Shown: positions 19,465-28,473 of the stretch, piece by piece
Numbering within the stretch: position 1 is the stretch's first letter
Layout: each line of letters opens with the position of its first letter
Origin: Palsa-504 sp963800415
GTDB lineage: Bacteria; Actinomycetota; Actinomycetes; Streptosporangiales; Streptosporangiaceae
DNA length: 64,000 nt
Reading direction: 5' to 3'
Assembly (NCBI GenBank): GCA_963800415.1
Contig: CAWDBS010000040.1
Coordinates: 1 to 64,000 of the forward strand
The notes under the pieces: generated by a model
The model's input: only the letters and a program-made list of their open reading frames with translations
Database searches by the model: none
What the model was told of the DNA's origin: nothing
Position numbers and translations under genes: made by a program

Positions 19465-19526
19465 GGGCACGGCCCTGCTGATGATCATTCGGCCTCGACA
19501 CCCAAATGATCAGCAGGGCCGTGCCC
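19465..19526. repeat. Imperfect inverted repeat at the edge of the ISAs1 relic
   Basis: GGGCACGGCCCTGCTGATGATCATT (19465-19489) faces AATGATCAGCAGGGCCGTGCCC (19505-19526); the arms match over about 22 bp apart from a 3-nt insertion in the left arm, with a 15-nt spacer. The two arms may be the 5' ends of two abutting IS copies, or a large hairpin. No gene is seen between here and the permease at 19923. Confidence 0.5.
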
Positions 19527-19807
19527 CCTGGTCAAGCACATCCGCCCGCAAACTCGTGCCGCACCGGGCAACCCCGCCCGCCGGACCGCGAGCGCTCACG
19601 CAGTGTCACCAGCCCGGCGCCCGGACGTGCCGCCGCGAAGCCGCCTATCACCGCAGACCGCCGACCACTTTCGATCACCACAGTCACGCTGACTTTGACG
19701 AGTCCCCGCCTTGTACACAAAGAACGAGATGCCGCACAGAGCCTTGCGGACATCAGCGCTTACACCCTGGATACCGGTACCGCCACACAACCCGTGGCGA
19801 CAGCGGC

Positions 19808-19841
19808 ATCGTCTCAGGCCCATAACTGGGCCTGAGACGAT
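19808..19841. terminator. Strong hairpin downstream of the permease gene
   Basis: ATCGTCTCAGGCCC (19808-19821) pairs perfectly with GGGCCTGAGACGAT (19828-19841) around a 6-nt loop. It lies about 80 bp past the minus-strand stop of the permease gene, between it and the transposon debris, and probably ends transcription from that side. There is no T tract. Confidence 0.55.
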
Positions 19842-19922
19842 CCACGGTTGCCACTGGCTCTTGCTCGCGCCGCGCCCAACCGGCAACGATCACCGGTACT
19901 CCACTCATTCTGTTAGGGGTTT

Positions 19923-21374
19923 CTAGTCGGCGTTCCTCGGAGCGCTCTCCCGCGGGATCTGGAAGAACGGCGACCGCAGGACGAACCGCGCGACGAACAT
20001 CAGGATCAGGCCCAGGGCGATGATGCCGACGAGCGACCAGTTCTGTTGGGCCGGGGCTAGCTGCATCGACCTGAAGATGATCCAGATCAGGAATCCCGCC
20101 GCGCCGAGGGGGAGGATGCCGAGGAGCAGCGCATCCCAGACATTGGCAATGACACGGCGGCGGTAGTAGGCGATCGTGGCGAGCGCAGTCATCACGTAGA
20201 AGCCGGCGAACAGCAGGCCGGACACGTTAACCACGGAGTCGAATGCGTTCTGTAGCGATGTGGCTAGCAGGTATATCCAGGTTATCCCGATCAGGAGCAC
20301 GCCGACGACAACGCTGGCCGCTACCGGGGTGGAAAAGCGGCGGTTCACGGTGCCCAGGAATGGCGGCAGTACTCGGTGAGACGCCATCCCGTAGATGATT
20401 CGCGCGCCCAGCAAGATGCTGGTGCCGGTAAGCGCGATCACTGATAGCGCCAGCGAAAACGCCATCGCCTTAGCCCAGCCGCCGCCGCCCAGCACCCCGG
20501 CGACGTAGACGAGCGAGGAGGTGGAGTTGGCCTGCAGCTTGGCCGGCGACACCACTCCCGACAGGCCGAGATTCGTCAAGATGTAGATGACGGTGAGTAT
20601 GACGACCGCGTAGACGGCGGCCTTTCCGGGGTTGGCCCGCCTGTGCTTGACTTCCTCGTTGACGTACAGGGTGCCGTCCCAGCCGCTGTAGATGAACACG
20701 GCGATGAGCAGCCCAGACGCGAGACTGCCCTTCCCGCCTATCCCGGACAAGCTGAACCATTGTCTGGTGATGGGGTAGGTGCCAGGGTGGTGTTGCAAGA
20801 CCTCCACCAGCCCCCAGATCGCTATCGCGATCAGGATGGCGTACTCGACGACCGCCATGCCGACCTGAGTCCGCGCGGTGAGCCGGATGCCGACGATCGT
20901 GATGATCAGCATCACGAGTGACACGCCGGTAGCGATGGCGATGTCCCCCCACGTGCCGGCCGAGCTGTTGAAGATCGCGAGCACCGACGGGCCGAGGACC
21001 TCCACGCCGGCGACCGCGCCGATGATGTAGGCCGTGATCATCAGCCAGCCGGTCATGAAGCCGAGGTAAGGGTCGATGGCACGGCCGACCCACTCGAACG
21101 ACGCGCCGCAATTCGCCTTCCACAAGTTCAGCCGGCGATACGAATTGGCGATGATCAGCATGGGAATCGCGGTCACGAGAATAACTGGCAGGCTCGCATA
21201 GGCGCTAGCTACTGCCAATGAGGCCAGGGTAATGCCCACAGTGACCGTGGGTGCTGAGGAGGCCATCCCGATGACGGTGTCCTGTGCCACGCCGATGGCA
21301 TCGGGTTCGAGCTGAGCCGGGATGGCGGTAACTTGGCCCGGTCCTGGGACGGCGGTCGCGGGTCGATCCGTCAT
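19923..21374 (-). CDS. APC-family amino acid/amine permease
   Basis: A 483-residue membrane protein with about 12 hydrophobic segments. The N-terminal part (QDTVIGMASSAPTVTVGITLASL, then PMLIIANSYRRLN) and the WVGRAIDPYLGFMTGW stretch are typical of APC-superfamily transporters that carry amino acids or amines by cation or proton coupling. ATG at 21374. Its divergent neighbour is a copper amine oxidase, so uptake of an amine that the oxidase breaks down is a fair guess but not shown. The shared upstream region carries the 20-bp-spaced repeats at 21575-21635. Confidence 0.88.
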   Translation of the reverse strand: MTDRPATAVPGPGQVTAIPAQLEPDAIGVAQDTVIGMASSAPTVTVGITLASLAVASAYASLPVILVTAIPMLIIANSYRRLNLWKANCGASFEWVGRAIDPYLGFMTGWLMITAYIIGAVAGVEVLGPSVLAIFNSSAGTWGDIAIATGVSLVMLIITIVGIRLTARTQVGMAVVEYAILIAIAIWGLVEVLQHHPGTYPITRQWFSLSGIGGKGSLASGLLIAVFIYSGWDGTLYVNEEVKHRRANPGKAAVYAVVILTVIYILTNLGLSGVVSPAKLQANSTSSLVYVAGVLGGGGWAKAMAFSLALSVIALTGTSILLGARIIYGMASHRVLPPFLGTVNRRFSTPVAASVVVGVLLIGITWIYLLATSLQNAFDSVVNVSGLLFAGFYVMTALATIAYYRRRVIANVWDALLLGILPLGAAGFLIWIIFRSMQLAPAQQNWSLVGIIALGLILMFVARFVLRSPFFQIPRESAPRNAD

Positions 21375-21574
21375 CTGTTCTCCTATCGTGTCGGCGCGCC
21401 TGCGCTGGAAGATGGTCGCGGGCAGCGAGAAGGCGGCACGCCTCCTAATGGTCCTGGGTTCCGCCGCTGGGTGGTCCGCAGACGAGGAGCACCTGCGCTT
21501 TGCGCCCGCCGATGGGCGCGAAAGTGCTTTGGCTCACGCCAGTACCGGCCCACAGGCCCCCCTACGTCCTCGCT

Positions 21575-21635
21575 CGCAGGTTAAGATAAAGCCTCGCAGA
21601 TCAAGATAAAGCATGGATGATCAAGACAGAAGCAT
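21575..21635. promoter_or_regulatory. Three direct repeats at 20-bp spacing, permease/amine oxidase control region
   Basis: TTAAGATAAAGC (21581-21592), TCAAGATAAAGC (21601-21612) and TCAAGACAGAAGC (21621-21633) start exactly 20 bp apart, close to two helix turns. The bases before the first two units (CGCAGG, CGCAGA) also match. The AT-rich repeats stand out in this GC-rich DNA and lie between two divergent genes, as expected for an operator array bound on one face of the helix. Confidence 0.55.
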
Positions 21636-21861
21636 GGCTGAGCCTATGGCAAAAAAGCAACACCTGCAGCTGATTAGGGTAGATTTGCCCTGGCTGTCCG
21701 ACTCTGTTGCGGGTGAGTTGCCGCCTAGCGTCATCCGAACACACAATCGACGAACACGTCGCGATGAGGTTGTAAGATCTCTGGGACGCAAACCGGATGA
21801 ATCAGTCATGATCTTCCCAGGCGAGCCACTGCAAATGAAGCGCAAGTCAAGCACGTCATGA
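21613..21861 (+). CDS. Small unrecognised open frame ahead of the amine oxidase
   Basis: An 82-codon frame that ends 4 nt into the longest version of the amine oxidase frame. I do not recognise the product; it is basic, with RTHNRRTRRDEVVRSLGRKP in the middle. Against a real gene: its ATG lies inside the direct-repeat array, no RBS is visible, and its third-base GC is much lower than in its neighbours. It may be non-coding leader. A later ATG at 21634 is the alternative start. Confidence 0.25.
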   Translation: MDDQDRSMAEPMAKKQHLQLIRVDLPWLSDSVAGELPPSVIRTHNRRTRRDEVVRSLGRKPDESVMIFPGEPLQMKRKSSTS

Positions 21862-21917
21862 TAAAAGCTGGGCTGAGTCGCCAGGAGAGGTGGCTCGGCC
21901 CGCGGGAGGGAACACCA

Positions 21918-23918
21918 GTGGTAACGCGCCAGCAAACAGGGGACAAGGATCACAGCAGCCCGGCCGCCGCTGATGGGCACCACACGGCCTGGGTCCGCCA
22001 TCCGCTCGATCCCCTGGACGCAGGCGAGATCAGGCGGGCGGTGGAGATCCTCCGGCGAGAGCGGCCGGTGACCCCCGAGGCACGGTTCGTCTCGGTGACC
22101 TTGAACGAGCCGCCCAAGGACCAGGTGGCATTCGCCACGCCTGATCGCCCGGTACCCGGCCAGCCCGCCGGTCCGGGCTCGGCCGCCGCGGTGCCGCGCG
22201 AGGCATTCGTCGTCTTGCTGGAACCGCAGCAGCACGCCACCTACGAGGCGGTGGTGTCTCTCACCGCCGGCTCAGTTCTATCCTGGCGGCCCGTCCCTGA
22301 TGCGCGCGCGCCATTCACCCCGGCGGAATGCATCCAGTGCGAGGTCGTGACAAGGGCCGATTCGCGGATCCGGGCCGGACTTGAGCGTCGCGGCATCACC
22401 GATCCTGGGCAAGTGCGTGTGGAGCCATGGGGGATCGGCGCGTTCTCGGCCGCCGAGGACGCGGGGCGCCGGGTGGTGTGGACCTTGCTGTTCTATCGCG
22501 AGCGGCCGGACGACAACCCCTACGCCAAGCCGATCCATGGCCTCCACGCCATCGTGGACCTCGACGACTTGACGGTACTGCGGGTGGAGGATCTGGGTCC
22601 GGTGCCGCTGCCGCCGGGTTCCGGTGCCTATGCCGCCGATCGCGTAGGGCCGCTGCGAGACGATCTCAAGCCGCTCGAGATCATCCAGCCTGAAGGCCCG
22701 AGCTTCGAGGTCCGCGGCTGGGAGGTTCGCTGGCAGCGCTGGCGACTCCGCCTGGGCTTCACCGCCCGCGAGGGTCTTGTCTTGCACACCGTCGGATACG
22801 AAGACCAGGGTGGGGTCCGGCCGGTCCTCTGGCGTGCCTCGGTCGCAGAACTGTTCATCCCCTACGCCGACCCGCGGCCCTACCAGGGCTGGCGCAACGC
22901 GTTCGACATCGGCGAGATCGGCGCCGGAATCCTGACCAACTCACTCGAGGTCGGCTGTGATTGCCTCGGCGAGATCCGCTACTTCGACGTCGAGCTTGCC
23001 GACGGTAACGGCGAGCCGTACACGATCAGCCAGGCCATCTGCCTCCATGAGGAAGACTTCGGCCTGCTGTGGAAGCATTTCGACGCCACCCTCGGGACGA
23101 CCGAAACCCGCCGCAGCCGTCGCCTAGTCATCTCGTTCATCATCACCGCGGATAACTACGAGTACGCGATCTACTGGTACTTCTATCAGGACGGCACCAT
23201 CGAGTTCGAGGTAAAGCTGACCGGCATCGTGGTGACCAGCGCCCTGCTGCCCGGCGAGACCAGCGATTTCGGCTCGCTGGTCGCACCGCAGACCCTCGCC
23301 ACCCATCATCAGCATTTCCTCAGCCTCCGCTTGGACATGGCCGTGGACGGGCTGAGGAACACGGTCTATGAGGTAGACACCGAGGCGGTTCCCCCGGGTC
23401 CCGGTAACCCGCTGGGCAACGCGTTCCGGCCGGTGAAACGGCCGCTGCGCCGGGAGTCGGAGGCGCAGCGCGTCATCGACCCACTGCACGGCCGGTACTG
23501 GCTGGTGGCCAACCCGGGTAAAAGGACCCAGCTCGGCCATGAGCCCGCCTACAAGTTCGTCCCCGGCACCAGCGTTCTGTCGTTCAGTCACCCCGACTCG
23601 CCGGTGACGAAGCGTGCCGCGTTCGCGACCAAGCACCTGTGGGTCACCCCCTTCCATCCCGATGAACGGTTCCCCGCGGGCGATTACCCGAACCAGCACC
23701 CTGGCGGCGCCGGGCTCCCCGCCTGGACGGAAGCCGACCGCCCGATCGAGAACACCGACGTGGTGCTCTGGTATACCGTCGGCAGTCACCACATCACTAG
23801 GCCCGAGGACTGGCCGGTCATGCCAACCGAACGGGCCGGGTTCATGCTCAAGCCAGTCGGCTTCTTCGACCAGAACCCGGCGCTCGACGTGGCCCCGAGC
23901 ACATCCCCGCACTGCTAA
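21918..23918 (+). CDS. Copper-containing primary amine oxidase
   Basis: A 666-residue enzyme that oxidises primary amines to aldehydes with release of ammonia and hydrogen peroxide. The topaquinone motif N-Y-E-Y is present with the cofactor Tyr at about 414 (ITADNYEYAIYWYF). A copper pair lies in HHQHFLSLRLDMAVDG, and the catalytic-base region is YADPRPYQGWRNAFDIGEIG. Length is usual for the family (tyramine/histamine oxidase type). GTG at 21918 is preferred because GGGAGGG lies 8 nt upstream; an ATG at 21858 in the same frame has no RBS. It is divergent from an APC permease. Confidence 0.9.
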   Translation: MVTRQQTGDKDHSSPAAADGHHTAWVRHPLDPLDAGEIRRAVEILRRERPVTPEARFVSVTLNEPPKDQVAFATPDRPVPGQPAGPGSAAAVPREAFVVLLEPQQHATYEAVVSLTAGSVLSWRPVPDARAPFTPAECIQCEVVTRADSRIRAGLERRGITDPGQVRVEPWGIGAFSAAEDAGRRVVWTLLFYRERPDDNPYAKPIHGLHAIVDLDDLTVLRVEDLGPVPLPPGSGAYAADRVGPLRDDLKPLEIIQPEGPSFEVRGWEVRWQRWRLRLGFTAREGLVLHTVGYEDQGGVRPVLWRASVAELFIPYADPRPYQGWRNAFDIGEIGAGILTNSLEVGCDCLGEIRYFDVELADGNGEPYTISQAICLHEEDFGLLWKHFDATLGTTETRRSRRLVISFIITADNYEYAIYWYFYQDGTIEFEVKLTGIVVTSALLPGETSDFGSLVAPQTLATHHQHFLSLRLDMAVDGLRNTVYEVDTEAVPPGPGNPLGNAFRPVKRPLRRESEAQRVIDPLHGRYWLVANPGKRTQLGHEPAYKFVPGTSVLSFSHPDSPVTKRAAFATKHLWVTPFHPDERFPAGDYPNQHPGGAGLPAWTEADRPIENTDVVLWYTVGSHHITRPEDWPVMPTERAGFMLKPVGFFDQNPALDVAPSTSPHC

Positions 23919-23946
23919 CCGTGCCTGATCGAGGCACCGTACCGCC

Positions 23947-24530
23947 CGGCTGCTCAAGCGCCATGACCTAGCCGATGGGATGCTGGCGCGGGGTAAGGTC
24001 ATTGGGGCGCGCGACTTCCGCCGTGCCGGGAGGCGGCACGTCTTGGATTACGCGGCGCTGCGCGGCGCGGCGCATCACGTGTATCCGCAGCAACTGCTCG
24101 TCGGTGACCTTGCCGACTCGCTGCGTTCGGCCGGAGGCGAGATCCGCGTCGGCGTGGCAGTCGGGTCGATCCGGCTCGCGGAAGCGCCGGTGATCGTGAC
24201 TAGCAGCGGCGACATGATGAGGTGCGGCTTCGTGTTGGCTGTGACGGGTTCCACGGGGTCGCCCGGGCCGCGGCCCACAGCATCCGGTGCTGCGGGGTCG
24301 ACTTTGGTGCGGGGTGGCTGGCGATCCTGGCCGAGGCGCCGCCTTCGAACGAGTTGCAGATCTATGGGCTGCAGCCGAAGGGGTTCGCCCGGCCACATGC
24401 ACGCGGACCCGCCGGTTTCCCGCTTCCACCTTCAGATCCAGTCAGGAGCCGGCGTTGGGGCGTGGGCTGGCAATACTATCTGGGCGCAACTCGATATCCG
24501 CCTCGCCGCCGACCGTGAAATCACGCCGCA
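23947..24530 (+). pseudogene. 4-hydroxybenzoate 3-monooxygenase (PobA-like) relic
   Basis: Pieces of a class A flavoprotein hydroxylase lie in different frames: LLKRHDLADGMLARGKV, VLDYAALRGAAHHVYPQQLL and VGDLADSLRSAGGEIR; then VGCDGFHGVARAA and VDFGAGWLAILAEAPPSNEL followed by QIYGLQPKGFA; then SRFHLQIQ and WAQLDIRLAADREI. The CDGFHGV and WLAILAEAPP blocks match PobA-type enzymes. The FAD-binding N-terminus and the whole C-terminal half are missing. It is a dead fragment directly before the GMC oxidoreductase gene. Confidence 0.65.
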
Positions 24531-24617
24531 AACCGCGGACGATGTTCCGACGATTGGGCTGGCGTGGCGGAAAGTTGTCGTATTGACGCAGCGTTATTGT
24601 GAAGATCGGAGCTCAAG

Positions 24618-26236
24618 TTGAGTGAACTACCGGACATTGCCGATGTGCTCGTCGTCGGAGCTGGCCCCTCGGGCGCCGTCGTATCCCATACGCTGGCGGA
24701 GCGGGGATTCAAGGTGGTCTGCCTCGAACAGGGCGACTGGGTAAACCCGTCAGACTTTCCCGCTAACCACCCCAGTGGGAGCTACTGATTCAGCAGCAAT
24801 GGCATCACGATCCCAACATCCGGGCGCTGCCAGCGGACTATCCGGTTGATGTCACTGATTCGGACATGTCCCCGGTGATGTTCAACGCGGTAGGCGGTTC
24901 GAGCATTTTCTACGGCGCTGAGTGGCCGCGGCTTCTGCCTTCCGATTTCCGCGTCAACACGCTGGACGGTGTGGCCGATGACTGGCCGATCACATACTTC
25001 GATCTGGTGCCTTATTACGATGAAGTCGATGCGTTCATCGGGGTATCCGGTGTCGGCGGCGACACGGCGTATCCGCCGGGATTGGATTACCCGCTGCCTC
25101 CTAACCCGATCGGCCCGGCGGGTAGACGCGCCGCCCATGGCGCCAACAAGCTGGGCTGGCACTGGTGGCCTGGCACCAACGCGATCCCCAGCCATAAGCA
25201 CAAGAACCTCGAGCAATGCGTGCGCTGGGGCACCTGCGAGTTCGGCTGCCCGGAAGGCGCGAAGAGTTCCTTCGACCTGGCGTACTGGCCGCACGCGCAG
25301 CGCGCCGGAGCGCAGATCATCACCGGCGCCCGGGTTCGCCGCATTGAAACGAACAGCCGCGGGCTGGTCGAGGCCGCGATCTGGCTGGATCACGCTGGCG
25401 CCGAGCATCGCCAGCGGGCCCAGGTTGTTGTCCTGTGCGCCAACGGCATCGGAACACCGCGGCTGCTTTTCCTGTCAGATTCGCCGTCCCACCCGCACGG
25501 CCTGGCCAACTCCTCCGGCCTGGTCGGGCGAAATCTCATGCTGCACCCCAACTGCAGCGTCGTCGGCTTCTACGGCGAAGATCTGCAGAGCCACCGGGGC
25601 CCGGCCGGCCAGCTCATTCACAGCCTGCAGTTCTATGAGACCGACCTCAGCCGGGGCTTCGTCCGGGGCTGCAAGATGCACGCCCTGCCGACCCCTGGGC
25701 CGCTGAACGCGGTCGAAGCCCACCGGCCGGCGGCTTATGACGAGGTTTGGGGCTCGAAATTCCACGACGTCGCCCGCACGGCCGAGAAAGGAATCTTGTG
25801 GGCCGCGAATATCGAGGATCTTCCCGAGGAGAATAACCGAGTCACCCTCGCTCCTGATCTGGTGGATGGCAGTGGGATCCCCGCTCCGAAGGTCGATTAC
25901 CGGATCAGCGAGAACACGCGAAAAAACCTCAGGTTCACGGTCGCGCGGATGCAGGAGCTGCACAAGGCGGCCGGCGCGCTGGAAACCTTCGCGACCGAGC
26001 TGTGGGTCGATCAGCCGGGACACCTGCTGGGCACCGCCCGCATGGGCGCGGATCCGCAGCGCTCCGTCGTGGACTCGCTCGGCCGATCGCATGACGTGCC
26101 GAACCTGTACATCGCCGATGGCAGCATCTTCGTCACCAGCGGCGCGGCCAATCCGACCTGTACGATCTCTGCGCTAGCCCTGCGGATCGGCCGGGGCATT
26201 GCGGACAATGCGTCCCATCAGGAGGTACCCGCATGA
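24618..26236 (+). pseudogene. GMC-family FAD oxidoreductase with one frame break
   Basis: The TTG start at 24618 has GGAG upstream. The product opens with the FAD-binding fold VLVVGAGPSGAVVSHTLAERG and KVVCLEQGDW, then stops at 24786 after NHPSGSY; in the next frame it continues without loss (QWELLIQQQWHHDPNIRALP) to 26236. The break fits loss of one C from the run before AGTGGG. The C-terminal part has HLLGTARMGADP and NLYIADGSIFVTSGAANPT, the usual GMC active-site region. It is followed, with ATGA overlap, by a small subunit like that of gluconate 2-dehydrogenase complexes. If the break is an assembly error this is a complete enzyme. Confidence 0.8.
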
Positions 26237-26808
26237 GTAGCCCGGCCGACAGCCCCGAGACAACCGGAAGCCGCCGGAGCGGAACTGATTCCGGTGGCGA
26301 ACCAGGACCGCCCATGAATACGGCAGCCTCCCCGCGGCGCCTGTCCGTGCCGCGATGGCGCAAGACATCGCCGAAAGATCTCAGCGCGGCACAGCGCAGA
26401 ACGCTGCACAGGATCGCCGACCAGCTCGTGCCCGCTGCCGGTGACAATCCGTCGGCTACGCACGCCCCGGATTACGACCAATGGCTCGATCGGTGCATCG
26501 CCGCTCGCCGCGATGCCATCGACTTGCTGCTGTCTACCCTTGACCAGCTCGCCGACGCGGACGGGACTGAACTGGACCAGGCGCTGCGGCAACTGCATGC
26601 CGACGACTCCAAAGGGCGTTTCCACCTGATCTCCTCCATCGTCGCCGGCGCCTACCTCGCAGGCGACCACATCCGCCAGCTTGTCGGCTATCCCGGCCAG
26701 CTCCGGCAGCCTGCCAAGGTCGACGACGCGGCCAACGAACTCGCCGACGGCATCCTCGATCCGGTGCTGGAGCGCGGCCACATCTACATCTCCGCCGCAG
26801 GCGAATAA
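26233..26808 (+). CDS. Gluconate 2-dehydrogenase subunit 3-like protein
   Basis: A 191-residue protein that overlaps the GMC oxidoreductase stop by ATGA, so the two are translationally coupled. The region LSAAQRRTLHRIADQLVPAA, then DYDQWLDRC, looks like the small subunit that accompanies GMC-type dehydrogenases; such subunits assist folding or export. Here there is no clear twin-arginine or Sec signal; the first 50 residues are Pro/Ser/Arg-rich and disordered. Family call is moderate, based on pattern and context. Confidence 0.55.
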   Translation: MSSPADSPETTGSRRSGTDSGGEPGPPMNTAASPRRLSVPRWRKTSPKDLSAAQRRTLHRIADQLVPAAGDNPSATHAPDYDQWLDRCIAARRDAIDLLLSTLDQLADADGTELDQALRQLHADDSKGRFHLISSIVAGAYLAGDHIRQLVGYPGQLRQPAKVDDAANELADGILDPVLERGHIYISAAGE

Positions 26809-26972
26809 CCGCAAGCCAAGCCGGGACCTGCGGCCAACGAGGTTGCTGACCGGCGGGTTCGGCTTGGCGTTCCCGGCGATGATCACGCTGGCCTGTTAGC
26901 GATCTCGGGCGGCTGGCTCCGCTGGTTTGTGCCGAAACCCGCCCCGGGCCTTACTTGATGCCAGCCGGAAGT

Positions 26973-27008
26973 CCCGGCTAACGTTAGCTTCAACGAACGT
27001 TAGCCGGG
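26973..27008. promoter_or_regulatory. Operator of the ArsR-type regulator
   Basis: CCCGGCTAACGTT (26973-26985) and AACGTTAGCCGGG (26996-27008) form a perfect 13-bp inverted repeat with a 10-bp spacer, ending 12 nt before the regulator's ATG and touching its RBS (GGGAG). The left arm extends into a second palindrome GCTAACGTTAGC. Such a site is what a winged-helix ArsR dimer would bind to repress its own operon. Confidence 0.7.
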
Positions 27009-27020
27009 AAGGGAGAAGCC

Positions 27021-27407
27021 ATGGGCCGGGACCGGCCCGCGGCCCTGGCCGAGCCGGATGCTCCGCGGGAAACAGAGACGGACGAGGCGCTCCGCGCCCT
27101 CGCAGAGCCCCGCCGCCGGGCGATCCTGCGGCTCGTGGCCCACTCCGAGCTGACCGCCGGTGAGATCGCCAGCTGCTTCGAAGTGACCAGGACCGCGGTG
27201 AGCCAGCATCTGACGGTGCTCAAGAATGCAGGCCTGTTGTCCGAACGAAGGCAGGCTACTCGTCGCCTCTACCGCGCGCGCCCCGAAGGGCTGGCGGGCC
27301 TGCAGCAGTTCCTCGACGAGCTGTGGGCGTCGTCTTTGGAGGTGGCTCGAGACCTCGTCGATGCGGACCGCGGGGTCCGCGACGACCAAGCGCCGGCCGC
27401 GAGTTAA
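27021..27407 (+). CDS. ArsR/SmtB-family transcriptional regulator
   Basis: A 128-residue winged-helix protein. The core reads LRALAEPRRRAILRLVAHSE, then LTAGEIASCFEVTRTAVSQH, LTVLKNAGLL and RQATRRLYRARPEGL. No metal-binding ELCVCD motif is present, so it belongs to the non-metal branch often found with SRPBCC (AHSA1-like) partners, as here. A clear inverted repeat lies just upstream, so autoregulation is likely. The SRPBCC gene begins 67 bp downstream. Confidence 0.88.
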   Translation: MGRDRPAALAEPDAPRETETDEALRALAEPRRRAILRLVAHSELTAGEIASCFEVTRTAVSQHLTVLKNAGLLSERRQATRRLYRARPEGLAGLQQFLDELWASSLEVARDLVDADRGVRDDQAPAAS

Positions 27408-27474
27408 CGGCTCCGGCCAGCCGGAGCGCGAAGCCGCACGAGGATGACCACGAAACCAGGGAGTAAATCGGCAG

Positions 27475-28407
27475 ATGACCGAGGACAGGCAGGCCCGGGC
27501 CCCGGGCACGGTAACGGCGCTGTGGCGGCCGCCGGTGCGGCAGTCGATCGTGGTCCGCAGCGGCCGGCGGCACACCTTCGAGACCTTCGTCCGGACCATC
27601 GGCGTCTGGTGGCCGGTCACCCCGTTCTCCGCGGGCCGGGACCGGGTCCGGGACGTGACGTTCGAGCAGCACCCGGGCGGGCGGGTCTACGAGACTTGGC
27701 AGGACGGCACCGAGGTGGCCTGGGGGCGGGTGCTGGTCTGGACGCCGCCCGAACGGTTCGTGATGACCTGGAACATGACCTCGGTGGTGACCGAGGTCGA
27801 GCTCACCTTCGCCGAACTCGGCGCGCAGCTCACCCGGGTCGCGGTCGAGCACCGCGGCTGGGAGCAGCTGACCGAGGAGCAGCTGGCCAAGGACTGCGCG
27901 CTGCCAGGCGGCTACCTCGGCGGCGCCTACCGTGAGGGCTGGGCGCGCATTCTCGGCTGCCTGGCCGCGATGACCGGAGGGAAGCATGAGAGCCGTGGTG
28001 TTCTACGAATCGGCGGACAACGTGGCGGCCAAGGCGCCCCCGCACTTCGCCGCGCACTGTGCCCGGTGGAAGGAGTTCGCCGACCGCGGCGAGCTGCTCA
28101 TGATCGGCACCTTCGCCAACGCGCAGGAAGACGGCTCGATGGGTATCTTCACCACCCGCGAGGCGGCCGAGGAGTTCGTCCGCGGCGACCCCTTCGTTCT
28201 GCACGGAGTAGTAAGGAACTGGACTATCCGCGAATGGAACGAAGCTCTCGTCCCCGATCAGGGCACGAACCCGGCTCGTTCGGGATAATCCTCAGGCGGC
28301 CGGGTCGTCCGGCCGGCGGTCATAAGCGGTGCGCGCGGCGGCGATATCGGCCCGGTGGCGCGCGGCGCCACGCTCCGGGTGAACATCCCTTGCGCCACCC
28401 CGGCTGA
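27475..28407 (+). CDS. SRPBCC (AHSA1-like) domain protein, 3' end probably shifted
   Basis: The first 170 residues form an SRPBCC/AHSA1 fold: VRSGRRHTFETFVRTIGVWW, FEQHPGGRVYETWQDGTEVA, PERFVMTWN, VELTFAELG. After LAAMTGGK the reading continues 420 nt over the next gene with an Arg/Gly-rich sequence typical of out-of-frame reading. One missing base in the GGAGGGAAG run would give a stop at the ATGA of the YCII gene, so the real gene probably ends near 27989. The family binds hydrophobic ligands; ArsR-SRPBCC pairs are common in actinobacteria but their ligands are mostly unknown. Confidence 0.75.
   Translation: MTEDRQARAPGTVTALWRPPVRQSIVVRSGRRHTFETFVRTIGVWWPVTPFSAGRDRVRDVTFEQHPGGRVYETWQDGTEVAWGRVLVWTPPERFVMTWNMTSVVTEVELTFAELGAQLTRVAVEHRGWEQLTEEQLAKDCALPGGYLGGAYREGWARILGCLAAMTGGKHESRGVLRIGGQRGGQGAPALRRALCPVEGVRRPRRAAHDRHLRQRAGRRLDGYLHHPRGGRGVRPRRPLRSARSSKELDYPRMERSSRPRSGHEPGSFGIILRRPGRPAGGHKRCARRRYRPGGARRHAPGEHPLRHPG
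27986..28288 (+). CDS. YCII-related protein
   Basis: A 100-residue alpha-beta barrel protein with the YCII pattern: AAKAPPHFAAHCARWKEFAD, GELLMIGTF, GSMGIFTTREAAEEFVRGDP and the final VRNWTIREW. The His in HFAAH is the residue usually proposed as catalytic in this family. Third gene of the ArsR-SRPBCC-YCII operon. Confidence 0.8.
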   Translation: MRAVVFYESADNVAAKAPPHFAAHCARWKEFADRGELLMIGTFANAQEDGSMGIFTTREAAEEFVRGDPFVLHGVVRNWTIREWNEALVPDQGTNPARSG

Positions 28408-28473
28408 CCTAGCCACGATGTCTGGAGCACGGCCGGTCACACGGAAACCGCCGGGCCGCGTGACCGGAGGGCG

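Noticed and set aside
28292..28410. Short minus-strand sequence reading VHPERGAARHRADIAAARTAYDRRP then stop
   Set aside because: It looks like a protein C-terminus, but an upstream stop limits it to about 40 codons and no start or family is seen; too weak to list as a gene relic.
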